From contig VZRS01014440.1 of assembly GCA_013398055.1 (NCBI GenBank), forward strand, positions 1,014,129-1,078,128: a stretch of 64,000 nt of DNA. The letters run 5' to 3'. The notes under the pieces were generated by a model. It saw only the letters and a list, made by a program, of their open reading frames with translations. It had not been told where the DNA came from and did not search any database. The DNA comes from Ifrita kowaldi. Lineage: Eukaryota > Chordata > Aves > Passeriformes > Cinclosomatidae. Shown in pieces: positions 12,671-26,500 of this stretch (position 1 is the first letter of the stretch; each line of letters opens with the position of its first letter). A program made the position numbers and the translations under genes.

Positions 12671-14391
12671 ATGATGGTGCCCCTGGGCAAGCTCATTTAA
12701 GAAAGAGAAAAACCACTGGATAGAGGGAGAAGAGTGAGAAAAAAACTGCCTGAATGCAGTTTCGATGTTTCCCTTTGGTATTTGAATTCAAATATCAGTC
12801 CCAAAGCAAGTTTTTTAATTTTCCATTACAACATCAGACTGGAAATTTCAGTTTAATCATTACCTAGCAGATAATTAGTTAAGGTTAAGTTCTTGAATGT
12901 ATTTGTTTTGCAAAAGGAGCATGTTAGATGAACAATTATATAAACAATATAAAACCAAATTTCAGTTCTGTGACAAAAAAAAATGCTTTTAAATTTTCTT
13001 CAATTTTTCTCTTCTGTACAGGAATATTTTCTGAGAATATAGCATCTCCAGCTAATGTTTCTTATCATCATGTGTCTGTCTTAAAAAATAGTATGTCTTT
13101 TCAAATCTATCCTTTTTCCATATCCTATACTGAGATTTGTTCGGTTTCTGACAGACAGTGCTGGCAGAGGTTCATTATCTGCTGCCCAGAGGTTTCCCCA
13201 CTGAACCAGTAAGAAAAGGTTTGTAATAATTTGATCACTCCCTCAGCTGGGCAGAAATCTTGGACAGTAGCTCCTGGCTCTAGTTTTCACTAACATAGCA
13301 GGGAAATCTATTATCCCTGCATGGAGCAGAACAGTGAGGTGAAAAGGCTAAATTCAAATCCCATTTTTGAGGTTCTGGAAAAGAAAATCTTCATTTCAGA
13401 GATACTGTTATTATACTACACCTAATAATAAGAAGAGTCTTTATTCTAAAGTGTGTGGGGTTTTTTTTTTTTGGTTTTGTTTTATTTAACTTTTACTTTC
13501 TAGTCTGGCATAAGCCCATCATCAGAAAGACAGGTTCTTTTTCCTCTTTCTTTAGTGCTGTGTTTGATTTGGTGAACGGTACTTCTGAATATTAACATTG
13601 CTATTTAAACTCTGTATGTCATGAATTACATTAGAATGTTTCTGAACTGAAAGAACTATGAAATGTGAATTCTAGAAAATAGTCTTTCTGTATGAACATA
13701 CAAAAAGCAGGTAGCCAGCACCCGTTATTTTATCTAAAAAGATATTCAAAGAGCTCTGCAGTGAAGGATGAACTCAACAGCTAAGTATATATATATTTTG
13801 CTTAACTATTCAAAAACATCTTCTAGGAGTAGTAGGCAAAATAGCTGATGAGGTATTTTTTAGAAAAATAACCAGATGTGTTGCTGACGCTTATCTGTAA
13901 ATTCAGATTAAATCAAAGAGCCAAAGGGGGAAAATAAAACTTATTTACAATTTTCGTAAAGCTGATTCCTGTGACTACTGTTTCACTAAGGAAAAGCATC
14001 ATTTTATCAACTAAGCAATATCAAAAAGCACTAAAAAATTGCTTGGAAAAGGGACAGAATAAATTAATCTAGTTGAAAGCAGTTTTGTGTCAGTTCTGGG
14101 ATTTCAGAAAGCAAATCAATGAATAAGATCTCAGCTATGGTCCATTAACTTAGGTCTATTAAGGGAAAAACTGAACAAGATTAGGTGCTGAGATATTGAA
14201 CTTTAGTCTTGATTTCTAATATATGATACTAGGCAAAGTTAAATGTCTAACTGCCTGTTGCTAAGAAGCTAATATAAAATACAGGCTTACTAATTGAAGC
14301 AGTGGAAAAGATATGTTCACTTGATTGACTGCAGTGTGGTCCAAAGGATTTGTAATGTGTAGGAAGTGAATAATTATGGACAACAGATAGC

Positions 14392-14415
14392 AAAAAAAAA
14401 AAAAAAAAAAAAAAA
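14392..14415 (+). repeat. Oligo-A run (24 A)
   Basis: An uninterrupted adenine tract. No retrotransposed sequence with coding content is evident immediately upstream, so I treat it as simple sequence rather than a processed pseudogene tail. Confidence 0.9.
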
Positions 14416-15100
14416 TCAAGGATTTTCTTGATGAAGATGATCCTAGGAATATTCATAGCATAGAGGGTTTGATCGTGCTCATTTTTTTCTGGTAAAACCT
14501 GTAACAAATGATTTTCTTTTAAACCAAGTCTTAGATGAACTGAATATACAAAATGCTAGGATTTAAAAGAAGAAATTATTTGTTTTTCTTTATTTCTCTG
14601 TAACTTCCTAAACAGAATTTTAAACTATACTATCACTGTTAAAAATGTTATGCTCTAGGATATTTTTTCTTTGGGAATTATACAACCAGTATAAGCTTTC
14701 TTGTTGTAAATCAAAATAATAACTTTTAATTATTTGGACTAAAATAAGTCTAAGTATTTTGCAATATCTTTCCTATAATTTAATTTTTAATTTCTAGTAT
14801 TTTACCTGCTTTAAGTATTTTTATTATTTATTCCTCACTAGTGTTTCTCATCTGACATTCTCTGAAGTCAATGAAGTTTGGTGAATTTCAAAAATACTTG
14901 ATTCCGATCTACAAACACTATAGGACATAGAAGATTATATTTAGTGAAATCTGAAATCTAGTTTTAAGTTTGCAGTGAGTTTCAGAAATAATTAAAAGAA
15001 GTTTACATTTTAGGTAAAATTTATCCTAGCCCTGAAGTGGTGAAACATGTATATTAGAAAGGAGTTGAAAGATGATAAATCTGGGTAATGTCTGTACTTC

Positions 15101-15116
15101 TTTTTTTTTTTTTTTT
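15101..15116 (+). repeat. Oligo-T run (16 T)
   Basis: An uninterrupted thymine tract shortly before the old CR1 ORF2 fragment. Simple sequence only. Confidence 0.9.
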
Positions 15117-15194
15117 CCTCTTTGAGACTTCCCATACACAATTAGCACACCTTCAAGTATAAGACTGGGTCATCCTAAACTTAGAAAAATGTTC

Positions 15195-15760
15195 AAAAAT
15201 GTATCAGGAGACTAGCTTGTCTGAACAGGCTCATTTCCATAAAGGAATAGACTGGAGATTCAAATGAGGACTGGCTGCACAACAGGAACTTGGAAACATT
15301 GCTTGGGCCTGCATGGATGGTGTCAGAAAAGCCAAAGCTTAGTTAGAATTGAAGTGGCAAGGGAGGTTGCAGGCAATTAGAAGATCTTCCAGCGCTTCAT
15401 GAGCAGTAAGAGAATAAATGAAAATGTGTGTTTGTGATGAAATGGGTCAGTCACTCAGTGATTTAAGCAGTTAAGGTAGAGACATCAGTGCCTCTGCCAA
15501 CATGTTCACTTAAGGTCCCACAAATTTTTATACTTAGGCACGGAGTCCAAACAGAGGAATAACAATCAGTGGAAGCTGATCAAGTCAGAGATCCCTGTTA
15601 CTTTTAGAATGATGTACAAATTGAGGGAATTCCCAATGAATGCAAAAAGTCAAATGTTGGACTCATTTTCTAAGAAGGACAGTAATGCTAGAGGGGACTA
15701 TTAGCCAATCATCTTTGCCTTTGGTCCAGGAAAGAATCTCAAAAATTATTTAAGAGAAGC
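15195..15760 (+). mobile_element. Ancient CR1 ORF2 fragment (endonuclease-RT linker to early RT)
   Basis: A badly decayed sense-strand piece of CR1 ORF2. The segment near 15200-15220 (GAGACTAGCTTGTCTGAACA), the segment near 15326-15356 (AAAAGCCAAAGCTTAGTTAG then AATTGAAG) and the stretch at about 15640-15745 follow CR1 coding order. The last part corresponds to the region encoding the family's Asn-Tyr-Arg-Pro RT motif, here GGGGACTATTAGCCAATC. Many indels and stops are present and no usable frame remains. CR1 ORF2 normally encodes an endonuclease and reverse transcriptase; this copy is non-functional. Confidence 0.7.
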
Positions 15761-17384
15761 GTAAAGTTCTTTATAAGAAAAAGGCCTGCAACTATGTGTG
15801 TATTTTCAGTTAGCACAATGTTAGTGCAGTTTCTTTGCATCTTTAAATAAGTCTTGATGTCTTTTATTTTAACACCCTATATTGAAATATTTAAGAATAG
15901 CGTACTTCTGATAAAAGTAGCCTTGATGCAACCATTTGCTTTAAAAAGTTGTGTCAGCTTGGAGTTTTCCACACTTGCATCACCATAAATTGAATGTCAG
16001 GCTATTTGTAGTCTATGCCATACACCATTTTTTCCTTTGATGTGTGTGGAAAAGATAATATGCGAGAGGAAATTCGAACAAAAATTGTTTTCATTTCTGC
16101 CAGTGAATAGAGAAGATGCTTTGGTAGAATCTGTGGAACCTGTTAATTTCATCACCTCAGAGTCACTCACATTCTTGTTAAATAGGATCACATATCATAC
16201 TAATTGTGAAATGCAGTGCATTATATCCATTAAGAGCGGCCAATGTGTATTTCACACATAAATGTTTTAATCAAATATTGTGTCTTGCCAGGAGTTTAGA
16301 GATTAGAATATGGACAAATATTGATAAACTAAGGAAATTAAAGCTCCATCTCAGTATGAGGTGGGGGAATGTACACTTGGAATTCAAAATTCCCTTAGAC
16401 TCCTTCTGGAACTGGTCTCCCACTTGTAGGAACTTTGAGAGAAAAGTCATGTACAGTAATTTAGCCTGATAACAGGTTCTCTTTGAGAAAAATGAGAGAT
16501 CTGCATTAGAAGTGTCTTTGAATAGACCTTAGTTGCCAGGCATTAAAGATTATATTTGCTCAGAAATGATAACCACTGTTAATAGAAAAATTGAGCTGTA
16601 ATAGTTAATACAAAACTGGTAACAGTTTATAAGTCTTTAGTAAGTCAAGCCTTTTCAGCTGTGATCTTCCTACATACCAATTGACAGGTTGGCTGACCCT
16701 CTTTTTTTAATGTATAAATTAATAAATGAGTAGATATTGAGGTAAGACAAGAAGAATGACTCGTGCTTGCAGAACAGCAAATGTAACTTGGGTATTATAG
16801 CTCATGATAGTACTTAATTTTTTTCCCCTCATAAACCATATTTTGCCTTGTTGTTCTTTTTTTCTTCTTTGAGAATTACTGTTTTTCACATGCTCCAGGT
16901 GATCAGGTTACATTTTTTTTCTAACCCCCTTTGATGTTTTTACCTTCAACTTAAATTAGTTGCAATAAATCAAGTAACACAATGTGACTATTAATGTTGG
17001 ATGAGATGAGCAAGCTTCCATAGGGACTACAAAAAGGTGGTGTGGGGGTGTGATTTAACAGATATGTTGACAGATTGTTTTTTTCACATCCATTCAGATA
17101 GCTGCTATCTTCAAAAAAGCTTAGCCAGCTGACATTTGCATATATTATGAAACTACGGTTTGTTTCCCCACCTTCACTTCATTCAATCAGGTGTCTAATC
17201 AGTCAGGCTGTTTGTGCATTTCCATGCTGTGTGTAACAAGAAAGAAAAACCAAAAGGACAACTTCTGCTGTAGCAATCTCAAGAAAGAATGCACTTCTGA
17301 AACAATCAGATTTCAGAAATTAAATAGGACAGCTAGATATGCTTAACAGACTGATACCAGTAATATAATGTAATACTGCAGCTG
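15761..17384. other. AT-rich DNA between two CR1 ORF2 pieces
   Basis: No gene or known repeat recognised. If the flanking CR1 pieces belong to one copy, this would be an insertion, since only about 170 bp of CR1 should separate them. I see no clear ends or duplicated target site, so an unrelated pair of CR1 insertions remains possible. Confidence 0.4.
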
Positions 17385-17565
17385 CATGGAAGTCATTTCC
17401 AGAAATGAGAAAAACAAGTAAGTGGGAACAGGCCAGCATGGATTTATCAGGAATAAATCGAACCTGACCAATTTGATTGCTTCCTCTGAAGAGATTGCTA
17501 GGTCTGTGGACCTAGGGTGACCAGTATATGCAAGATAGCATCAATTTTTTCAAAGGTATGCAAAA
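17385..17565 (+). mobile_element. Ancient CR1 ORF2 fragment (RT core)
   Basis: GGGAACAGGCCAGCATGGAT followed by CAGGAATAAATCGAACCTGA and CCAATTTGATTGCTTCC matches the CR1 segment coding for the Gln-His-Gly-Phe...Cys-Leu-Thr-Asn-Leu stretch of the reverse transcriptase. It lies downstream of, and in the same orientation as, the fragment at 15195-15760. Stops and substitutions show long neutral decay. Confidence 0.7.
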
Positions 17566-20500
17566 GTCAGTATTTTATCAGTCTCAACATAAGTTTCTGA
17601 ATCCATGTTGTTTATCTCTCTCCTCCCCCTCATTCCTGTTACTCTTAAAATTTCTACTTTTCAAGGCTTTCTTAGTACAAAAAAGCATGTGTATTTACAC
17701 TCATGAGTATAAATTCACATGACAGTGAATAATGGGTGATTGTATTTTCTGTGCAGTTTATTGTGCTTTCTGTAATGTCAGTCATTATTCTATCTGACAT
17801 GGATAGCATTTTCAGATTGATGTGTTTAAAATTAATGAGGCATTTCTGTCCTCAGAGAAGAAGTTAATAAAGAACATTTTTCCCCATGAATTAGCTAGAT
17901 GAATTAGTACAAATCAGCTCAATTTTTAGAGTCTTGTGATTTTCTTCTTTCTAGCAATCCATCTTAACATTTAGAGGCTGAAGGAGCTACAGTGACAGGA
18001 ATAAAAAATTTCAATTTAAAAATTATTAGAAAAGTAAAAACCAAAAAATGATATAGTTCTTCAAGGATGAAAAAGGAAGAGCTTAAGAATATGCATCAGC
18101 TCATCAGTGTAGGAAAAAAAAATTAAAGTCATCCAACCACATATATTTTTCTTATCTTCACATGTATGACAGTTGCTGATTGTAGAGAATCATATATGAA
18201 ACGAGAACCTACAGATTCTGGAATTGCTTGAGATGAAACTTAGTATTCGCCTTGAACTCTAAATGGCTTCAAATGCAGCTCTTGTTGAATGGATCACATG
18301 AGAAGGAGAGAAAAATTTGAGGCAGAAAAACTCTAAATATGAAATTCATTGTTTGTAAATAATTTTACCAGCTTACTGTTCATTATAGTAAAACTTTTAT
18401 ATAAAAAGGGGTCAAAGGCTTCAAATCCTCTCTCTAAATATCAGTCTTGAAACTGAAATGCACCCTATGATTCCCCAGTGAGCTCTATTTATGTAACAGG
18501 TACACTAGAACATTGTAACTTTGTAGTCTTTGGGTGTAAACAGAATATTTTGATGCAATGACGCTCATAATTTATATGCATTCTTTATTTCATTTTTCTA
18601 AGAAAATTAGTCTCTGAACATTATTTACATTATATTTGCACTTGTGAAAATCTATGGCTTTCCACCTTTCGTTGTTTTCAACTGATGACCCTTTTAATGA
18701 CATATCTCTTTTACTGTTCTAGTTTCTTGAGCTCAGTAAAGCGGGGCTGTTTACACCAGCTTAATCCGTGGGTGTTATTCGGTATTTTGGGGATATTCTC
18801 TTCAATTGTATGACAATCCATGGCACTAGTTTTTGAGCATAGCACCTTCACTCTTAAAGAGTGCCTGCAAAATTATTTCCAGGAAATAAAACAAGCTCAA
18901 TCTGACTATGTGTAAAGCAGCTTGCTTCTACCTGCTAGCACTCCGTGGGCTCATTAGCTTGGAGACAGCAGTACTGTTTTAGCTACAGCCTGAGGTCTCT
19001 GGCTGGGAGCTGGTTTAGGGCAATAGTGGGCCCAAGAGCTATGGCTTTATTTAACCACACGCATATTCTTATGCATACCATTTTTGTGAAAAATATTTTG
19101 TTAAGAAGAGCTCCATTCTTGTAAAAGATTTCATTTGCTGTGCACATTGGTATGTATATCTATATACTTTGCAAGCACGTATTAGACTGTTCTGACCTGG
19201 TGTTCATTGCAGTGTTTTTTGCAATAATGCCAATGTTCTGAAGTCAAAGGGTGAACTGTTTAGCCAACAGTACATTTGCATTTTAAATTATGTGCACATA
19301 TAAGGCTGTGCTATACAATGAAGTTCCAGCAAAGATGTGTAGGATGTCGTTTGAATGTTTCACACACATGGGTAACTCGGTCTTTCTGGCGACAACACAA
19401 AGTAAATTACTTCAGTTCTCATCTTCTTCCATCAGCTTCCGAAGTGTCCAGAAACACTGACAAGTTATTTCGCAGTTTATTGGGAAGGAACTGGAACAAA
19501 TAATGCAAAAAGAAATCCCAGGACATACTTCTAGAAGAGTCTGCAACAACAAGGTGCAGTATCTGTGAGGAAATGTTTGCTCTCAGCTACAGCTTTACAT
19601 TTTGATGGCCTACCCTAAGTAACCCTGGGCACTCTAATCCTCTGAGGTGACTTTGAAATGAAACGACATCCAAAAAGATTACATGTCTAATTTCCATCAG
19701 GCATCTGACTGAATTTCTTTGTAAACTTTGGAAAGAGAATTGTTTGAAAGTATTTTTATAACATTGTATTCCTTTAGATCTTCCCTTAAACGACTTAGGG
19801 TTTTTTAACCCTTATGCTACCAGGAACCTACATACTATCTCCTTTTTTCTCCTCTTTCTTGTTCTTTAAAACCTGCTGTTCCTTTCTAAATGTCATCTCA
19901 CACAGCTGCCAGCTATACAAGTGTAACTGCAGAAGAACTCCTATAACTGTTGCCTATTAAATTTACAATGAATTTAGACAACCCTGTCATTGCAACAACA
20001 TCTGGGCTACTACATTCCTCTTTAGTTCTGCCAAACAGTTTAGAGCAACAGTGGGAGTAGAGAACACTTCTGCTGGATATGCAGTAATTTATCTTTGTTG
20101 CTCTGCATGTGTAATTATGCAAATATCACCTTTGGAAACTTATTTCATTGACCATGGGAGAGAATACAGGTGATATGGTGTTCTCACTAAAACATAAGAA
20201 AAACCATGGTGGAAGAGAGAGTAGCATTTATGATGTTAGTGTTCCTACATATTTTTAATCTTCCTAGGAATACAAAAAATTAGCAAAGCATAACAGAACC
20301 AGCTGGAAGCATCTTATACTTCTACTATACGCATCAGCATTACTTTTTCTGTCTTTTAATATTCTTTAGGTGTTTTCACTTCAAACTAAGACCAGCTTGA
20401 AAAAGGGGGCTGTCTCCTCCAGAACTGAATTTCTTCCTGTTTAGGACCTCCTACTGCTTCTCAATAAGAAACTTAATTTAATATAGCATTAAAAATTTCA

Positions 20501-23500
20501 GCTCCCCTAAATTAATTAATCTGTTACAGAAATTATAATATTTAGGATTACTGCTCTCATCTAGAAGAGGTACCTTTGCCAGTGATTCTTTGAGTGACCT
20601 AAAACATTAATTCCTGGCACCTATCTGAAATCTGCAACTTTTGCATGTCCAGCTGGGTTAAGTGGTGCCCAAATCTTCAACTACATTCTGCCTACCTTTC
20701 CTTCTGCTGCTGTTGCATACACACCTTTCATTTTGCTGCTGATGCACATGCCTTTCCTTTTACTTTTCTTCTTTTCTCTTGTTAATTTCAGTTTCAGCTG
20801 ACTTTCCTTTGGCTTTCCTGGCTCGGTTCCTACATGTGCAGACAATGCCTTTGTGCTGCTGCTTTCACCTGGTCACATGTGATCTTGTCTGTCCGAGACA
20901 GGTGTTCTGTGTACACCCATGCTGGCCTTCTGCTGTGCTCGCTTGCCGTCCTGTACACTGGAAAGGACAATTCCTCTGCCCTGAGGAGGCTGTGAAAATC
21001 AGTCAGGTCTCCTGCACACCTTTGCCTCCTGAGGCAGTTTGCTATGGGTTGCTGAAAAGCAGGTACCTGAAGAGGCTTAAGATTGATTTTCTGAAGTCCA
21101 GGATTATAATCCTTCTGTTAATCTTGCTCACTTCCCTTAAACTCCAGTCTTAGAATCATTACTGCAGATTGTGTTCTAAGGATATTATGACTGGAAATAT
21201 CCATTGCTGAGAGGTACAGCTGTGAAAGTATTAGAGATAGTGTAAACTAGTTTGCTAGGGAAACATTTCTTACTAAAATACTATGAAAGGTGGTGTTCAG
21301 ATGCACAAGAAGGAAAGCTGCAATGATTGTCCCAGTCTACTTATTATGCTAATTTTACTCTCCTGAAATTGTATGAACAAGACAAATAACTAGGAACTGG
21401 GTTTAATTACTGGCAAAATCCAGAAGTGAAAAAGCAAGTAGTTCCCAGGTTAAACTACTTTAAGGTTAAATTATTTTAAGGGTGTCAGATAACAGGCTAA
21501 GAGCTTATGAATAAGGATGTTACAAAGATACAGTCTTTCGCATTCTAGAAGACTAATTTTAGTTCTGAGTTTTAGAAATAAGTGCCTAGAATGACTTGGA
21601 ATAGTTGATCCTAGTTTGGGTTATATAGATGAAATATCCAATTTTTTAAAAAACATTTTTCTGAATGATGACTCAGCATTCCCTTCTCACCACTCCTTTA
21701 CTAGCATTCAATAATATGATTGGTTCTTCCTTGTTTTATCCACTCTTTCTGATGTGCAGTACATTAATGCAGTTATAACGATTACTGTTTTTCAATGTGT
21801 ACATTCAAAACACTCTCCTCAGATTCATACTTGATTTATGCTATTTCCCTCTTGTGCCCTTATACTTTTCTTCAATTTGTAATTCCTGATTTGCATGCAT
21901 TAAAATTATTATCTCTGCCTTTAATTGTAAACTTTTAATTTGACTGCATTTTTAATCCAGTGTGATTTTTGTAATTTTTTTGTTTTTCTAATCCAGTGTG
22001 ATCGCTTCTTTTGAATATCTTGTAAAAAAAAAAATCTAAAGTGATTTCTGTGTATCAGAGCATTTGTTTCCTTTTTTTTGGTTGATGCTTAATGAAAAAT
22101 GAAAGCAGTAATTCTTAATGCACCATGTCCTCTTCATTTTGTTTGGTTTTTTTGACGAAGTTTAATTTGAGATTACTTGTTTCTGAAATCTCACAAATTA
22201 TCCTAAGGGAAATATTTTCTCCATTCCCTGTGAAAATAGAGAAAATAGATTTTGATGTTTTACCTCTTGCTGAGTGTCAGATGTGAGAACAATACAATGA
22301 ATGCTTCATCTATAAAAAAGTTCAGTCAGAACTCACATGGTTGTATACATTAGAGATCTCTTCATGAGACATGAATCTGTAGAAGCCCTGGTTTTGGTTC
22401 TGTCACTCCAAGATTCACTTGTCAGTGCTGTAATAATTTTCTCTTCTGAGTAAAGAAAGGTCTGTGATGTAGAATGCTACATCCAACAAAAGAATGATGA
22501 GAAGACCTGTCTGTCAAAGACTTAGTTGAATTTTACTCCACAACTAACCTTAACATTCACTAACAGGAGGTAACAAATCAGTATTTATCACAGTGAAGTT
22601 ACTTGTGGCAGCACTTTTTACGCTTTACAGATAAACTGTGTTAAAGCACAGTGTATTTCCTGACTTCCACCCTGCTCTGCAGCTGCAGAGGACAGCAGCA
22701 ATTCTGAATTGCACTAACCTTATGACAGCACTCCTGTGTAAAATGGCATTTGTGGTGAGGGACTCAGCTGGCCAGAGAGCTGACACCTGCAGAGCTGATG
22801 AGATAGGTCAAGTCAAGTTTAAATTCACTGTGAATGTTACGACAGGCTGAAGTTTTCTTCCCTGCCATATTTCAGAATCTGACTGCTCAGGCCTGGAGTT
22901 TTGATTCAAGCACAGATGCAGGCTGACAATTGCTGTCTGTAGGAGACCTGCTTTTAGGAGGAAGCCTATTGTGTCTCAGTGGGAACTAGTTATCCTTTGG
23001 ATAAATTAACAGAATTGGTTTCAAACCACTAGTCGAGGCCCAAATGCTTTCTGAATTTTCCAAAGAAGATTGATATTCATAAGCAAATTATAACATTTTT
23101 CAGGTATATTTTTCCCATTCACCTCTCCCATTTTTATTCTCAAACCCTGATAAAATGTGCAGTTTGTCACTAAAATATATAGAGAATTTTATGTGCACTT
23201 TTGTGTAATTTATACTAAATGTAGAAATTGAATATTATGAAATCAAACCACCTTTGAATGTACATTATCTCTTCCCTGCCTTTGGAATTTTAATGTAATT
23301 CATTTTGCTCTCGAACCTCAAGGTTAACACTTCAATACCCTTTCTCATAACCCAAAGGATTAGTGTTGCTGCTGATTTACATATTCCTTCAATACCAAAT
23401 CTTAAAAGGAAAGAAAAAATTATCTTTTTGATATTTGCATATTCTTTTCAATGGTTTCCCTAGTTAGCAATAGGACACAAGCTTGGGTGAAATTGTACTG

Positions 23501-26500
23501 AATAAACCTTGCTTCTACAAAAAGCCATATGAAATAATAACAATAATTATTAAATATGGTCTTTGCATGTAAAATTAGCTTAAGAAAAAAGATTTAAAAT
23601 GTGCTTTTCTTTTTTTTCTCACTGTGTGGAGAGAGGTGTACACCTTCTATGTGTTATTTAAGCATGTGTTTCATTTTGTCAGTTGTTTTAGTTTTATACT
23701 GACCTATTTAGTAAGTTTAGTGACATCTTAAAGGACAAAAGCCTTTTTAATATAATCTTTGACTTTTCTGTTTTATTTCTCATGTTCTTTCTTTTTTTTT
23801 GTTCATCTCTTTTTAAAATTAACTTTGAAGAGTCGTGAAGTAGAAATTCATTATATATTTCAAATACCTAGTCTGATCTGCTAAAAACATAATGAATTTT
23901 TACACTCTGTTATTAACACTTGATGCAAATATGCCTAAAGTAAGGGTTAAAATGAGGAACTTCTGTTTGATTTTGTTAATATTTTCAGTATAGCTTCATC
24001 AGTAAAGGTCTTGTGTTATTGTTTTATAGGAAGATTAATACACAACTTATTTTCTAGAACAGGATTAAGAACATAATATAAGAGAAAAAAGGTGAACATT
24101 TTGCTTACTGGTAGAGCATAGGAAACTGAAAAGTCCTTGACTTAAGGTGAGCACTGGTGGGTAAAAACTAAAAATCAGTGTGTCATCAGCATTATTCTTA
24201 TGCTGAATTCACACCAAACATTGTGCTAGCTACTGGGAAGGATATTAACTCTATCCCAGCTGAAACCAGGACAGCAGTTCTGCTACCTCAGCCAACTTTT
24301 ATGTTAACTTCCAGCCTTATAAATTGTGGCAACTGTGTTGTGGCTAGGTATCATCACCACAGAATGAGGGAGAATTACAGCAGCATTCACTGATGAACTT
24401 TCTTAAATGATATGCAAATGTGCAAATCCATTAGGCTAATTTCTTTCTCTACAGCCCAGTAATAGTGCTCAAAAGACACAGAAAAGGCATTAAATTTGCA
24501 CTATTTACTCTTTTATGACACTTCTGCCAGAACATGTCTGTGAAAGACAGGAGGTTTCTCCACCTGAAATAGACTCCTACCTCTTAGTCTCATAAAAATT
24601 TGCAAAGGTGGATACGTGTGCTGTATAATTCTGAATACTTTCAGTTGTGGTCTTTGGGGAACATTCTGCTCCATCTGTTGCCAAACTTACCATCATGAAA
24701 TCTGTGCAAACAAAACACTTGACAAAAAGTCAAAAATATTTCTGTGTCTTGCCATAGTGAGTATTAAAAAACCACATTTTGAGTGTGACTTTTCACAGGC
24801 TGTGGATCTATTAGACGTGAATTCTGGTTTTTTCCACCTGGTTGCTGAAGAGGTTTAACAGCAATAGATAATTGGGTGCTGGGAACCCCAGGTATTACCA
24901 GTAGGTCTGTGGAAATGACTGAGCTATGGGCTATGGGGAGTGACAAAACTCACTCTTATGTGACTGCTTCCCGGTTTGATGTCTGAGCTGTACTTGAATT
25001 GAGGTGGAGAGAAGTTACAGGAGCCCACCTTACCACAAACCTACTTAGATTTTTGTCTTATGGATGAAAAAAATCACTCTCTGGATTTCCAAGTGGAGTT
25101 ATGCTTATATTGATATTGACTCCTACTGTAAAAATGCAGAAAGAAACAACTAATCTTTATTTTGTATTATCAAGTGGATTAGGAAATGCAAACCTTGTGT
25201 CTTTTTTTTTTTAGGTATTAATATGTTTGCTAGCTCATTATGAAGAATATGCTACAAATATAGCCTAAGTGTTAGAAGCACAGATGTTAATGTTATTAAT
25301 TAATAGTATCAAGTTGTTAATCATAATTTTAAATGTTAGACTGTTTTTAATTGCATTGAAGAACACTGACAGTTTTCCCAATTGTAGGTTGTTCTGAAGA
25401 ACTGACAGATTTCGGATCATTCTTGTTTCTAAATATTGAAGACAATTGCGAACCTGTACCAGAAATATGCTAGGGAAACAACCTCAGGCAATATTTCATG
25501 TTTAACATTTAAAAGTCATTAGAACAGTGGAAACTCATTATGTATCTTAATACGTATATGTTTCTGCTAGAAAGACAAACAGGTGTAAATTGATCTTGAA
25601 ATTTTGCATGTTTTTACATTAAAATGGAGGCACACACTACATGATACTTTTATGTCTGATACTTCAGAACGCTGAACTGACAGCAGCTGTCAGGAAAGAA
25701 TGCCTGGCTGCCATGTGATGCACACAATACCTGCTAGCAGGCTAACCTGGAATTCCAGCTCAGCAATGTACTCAAAACATGTGCTGAACTTTAAATGTCA
25801 CTGAAATTAAAAGGCTTTAGAAATGAGTATAACCTGAAGCAAATAGTTTTTTCACTATATTGAATCATTACCTACATAGGTGTTGTTTCATTGAGTGAAA
25901 AAATTTAGCTAGGAAGACTGATTCTATAAATATTTCTGTAAACTCAGGCTCCAAACTTGGCTGCATGGCAGATAAGGTGGATATCAATGACACTCCTTCC
26001 TGTTGACTGTAGCAAATAATAATGGAATTTTGAGAATAGACATGGTTTTAGAAATTTAAGACTGAGATTCTATAAGCTCTGAAATAAGATTCTGTAGACC
26101 AGCTTTTCCCTTCTGCAAGCATATCAGTGTTATCTGGTGCTGCTGATTTAGCTCAACAGCCCTTGTTATTAAGTGCTACCACCTTAACAGTTTTTCCTAC
26201 AGGATGTCTAGAATATGCATGTTCAGGTTTTTCTTTTGTTCAACAATTTTTCATCTAAAATAAATAAAATTTCACGTTCAGATTTTCAATCTCTCTAGGG
26301 ATGGCTTCTTAGAAAAATCTTTGGAACTCTGGAACAGATTTACATGCTCCAAAAATATTGAAGGTGCCTGTGAGATGGAGAGCATTGCTTGTGTTATATC
26401 ATTGAGTAATATATCCCAATTTGGAAATGGAAAAAACAATTTAAACTATTATCCTGAGAGCATGGCAAATGAAGATTCCAAGAATTAAATCTCTAAGCAA

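Larger units (their letters stand above)
11601..15194. other. AT-rich non-coding DNA, no gene seen
   Basis: No gene recognised. Contains an oligo-A run (14392-14415), an oligo-T run (15101-15116) and a pair of CAGCTG palindromes (12648-12670). All open frames are under 100 codons and lack domains. Confidence 0.6.

Noticed and set aside
14247..14507. Processed pseudogene suggested by the 24-A run
   Set aside because: No intronless gene-like sequence precedes the run on the plus strand, and the minus-strand open frame is produced by the poly-T complement.
20779..21153. 124-codon plus-strand frame rich in Cys, Leu and Pro
   Set aside because: It resembles no known secreted or zinc-binding family, the cysteine spacing is irregular, and the upstream sequence is T-rich, which favours Phe/Leu/Cys codons by composition.
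21953..22002. Direct repeat TAATCCAGTGTGAT at 21953 and 21989 as a target-site duplication
   Set aside because: Only 22 bp of T-rich sequence lies between the copies, too little for an inserted element; local duplication explains it better.
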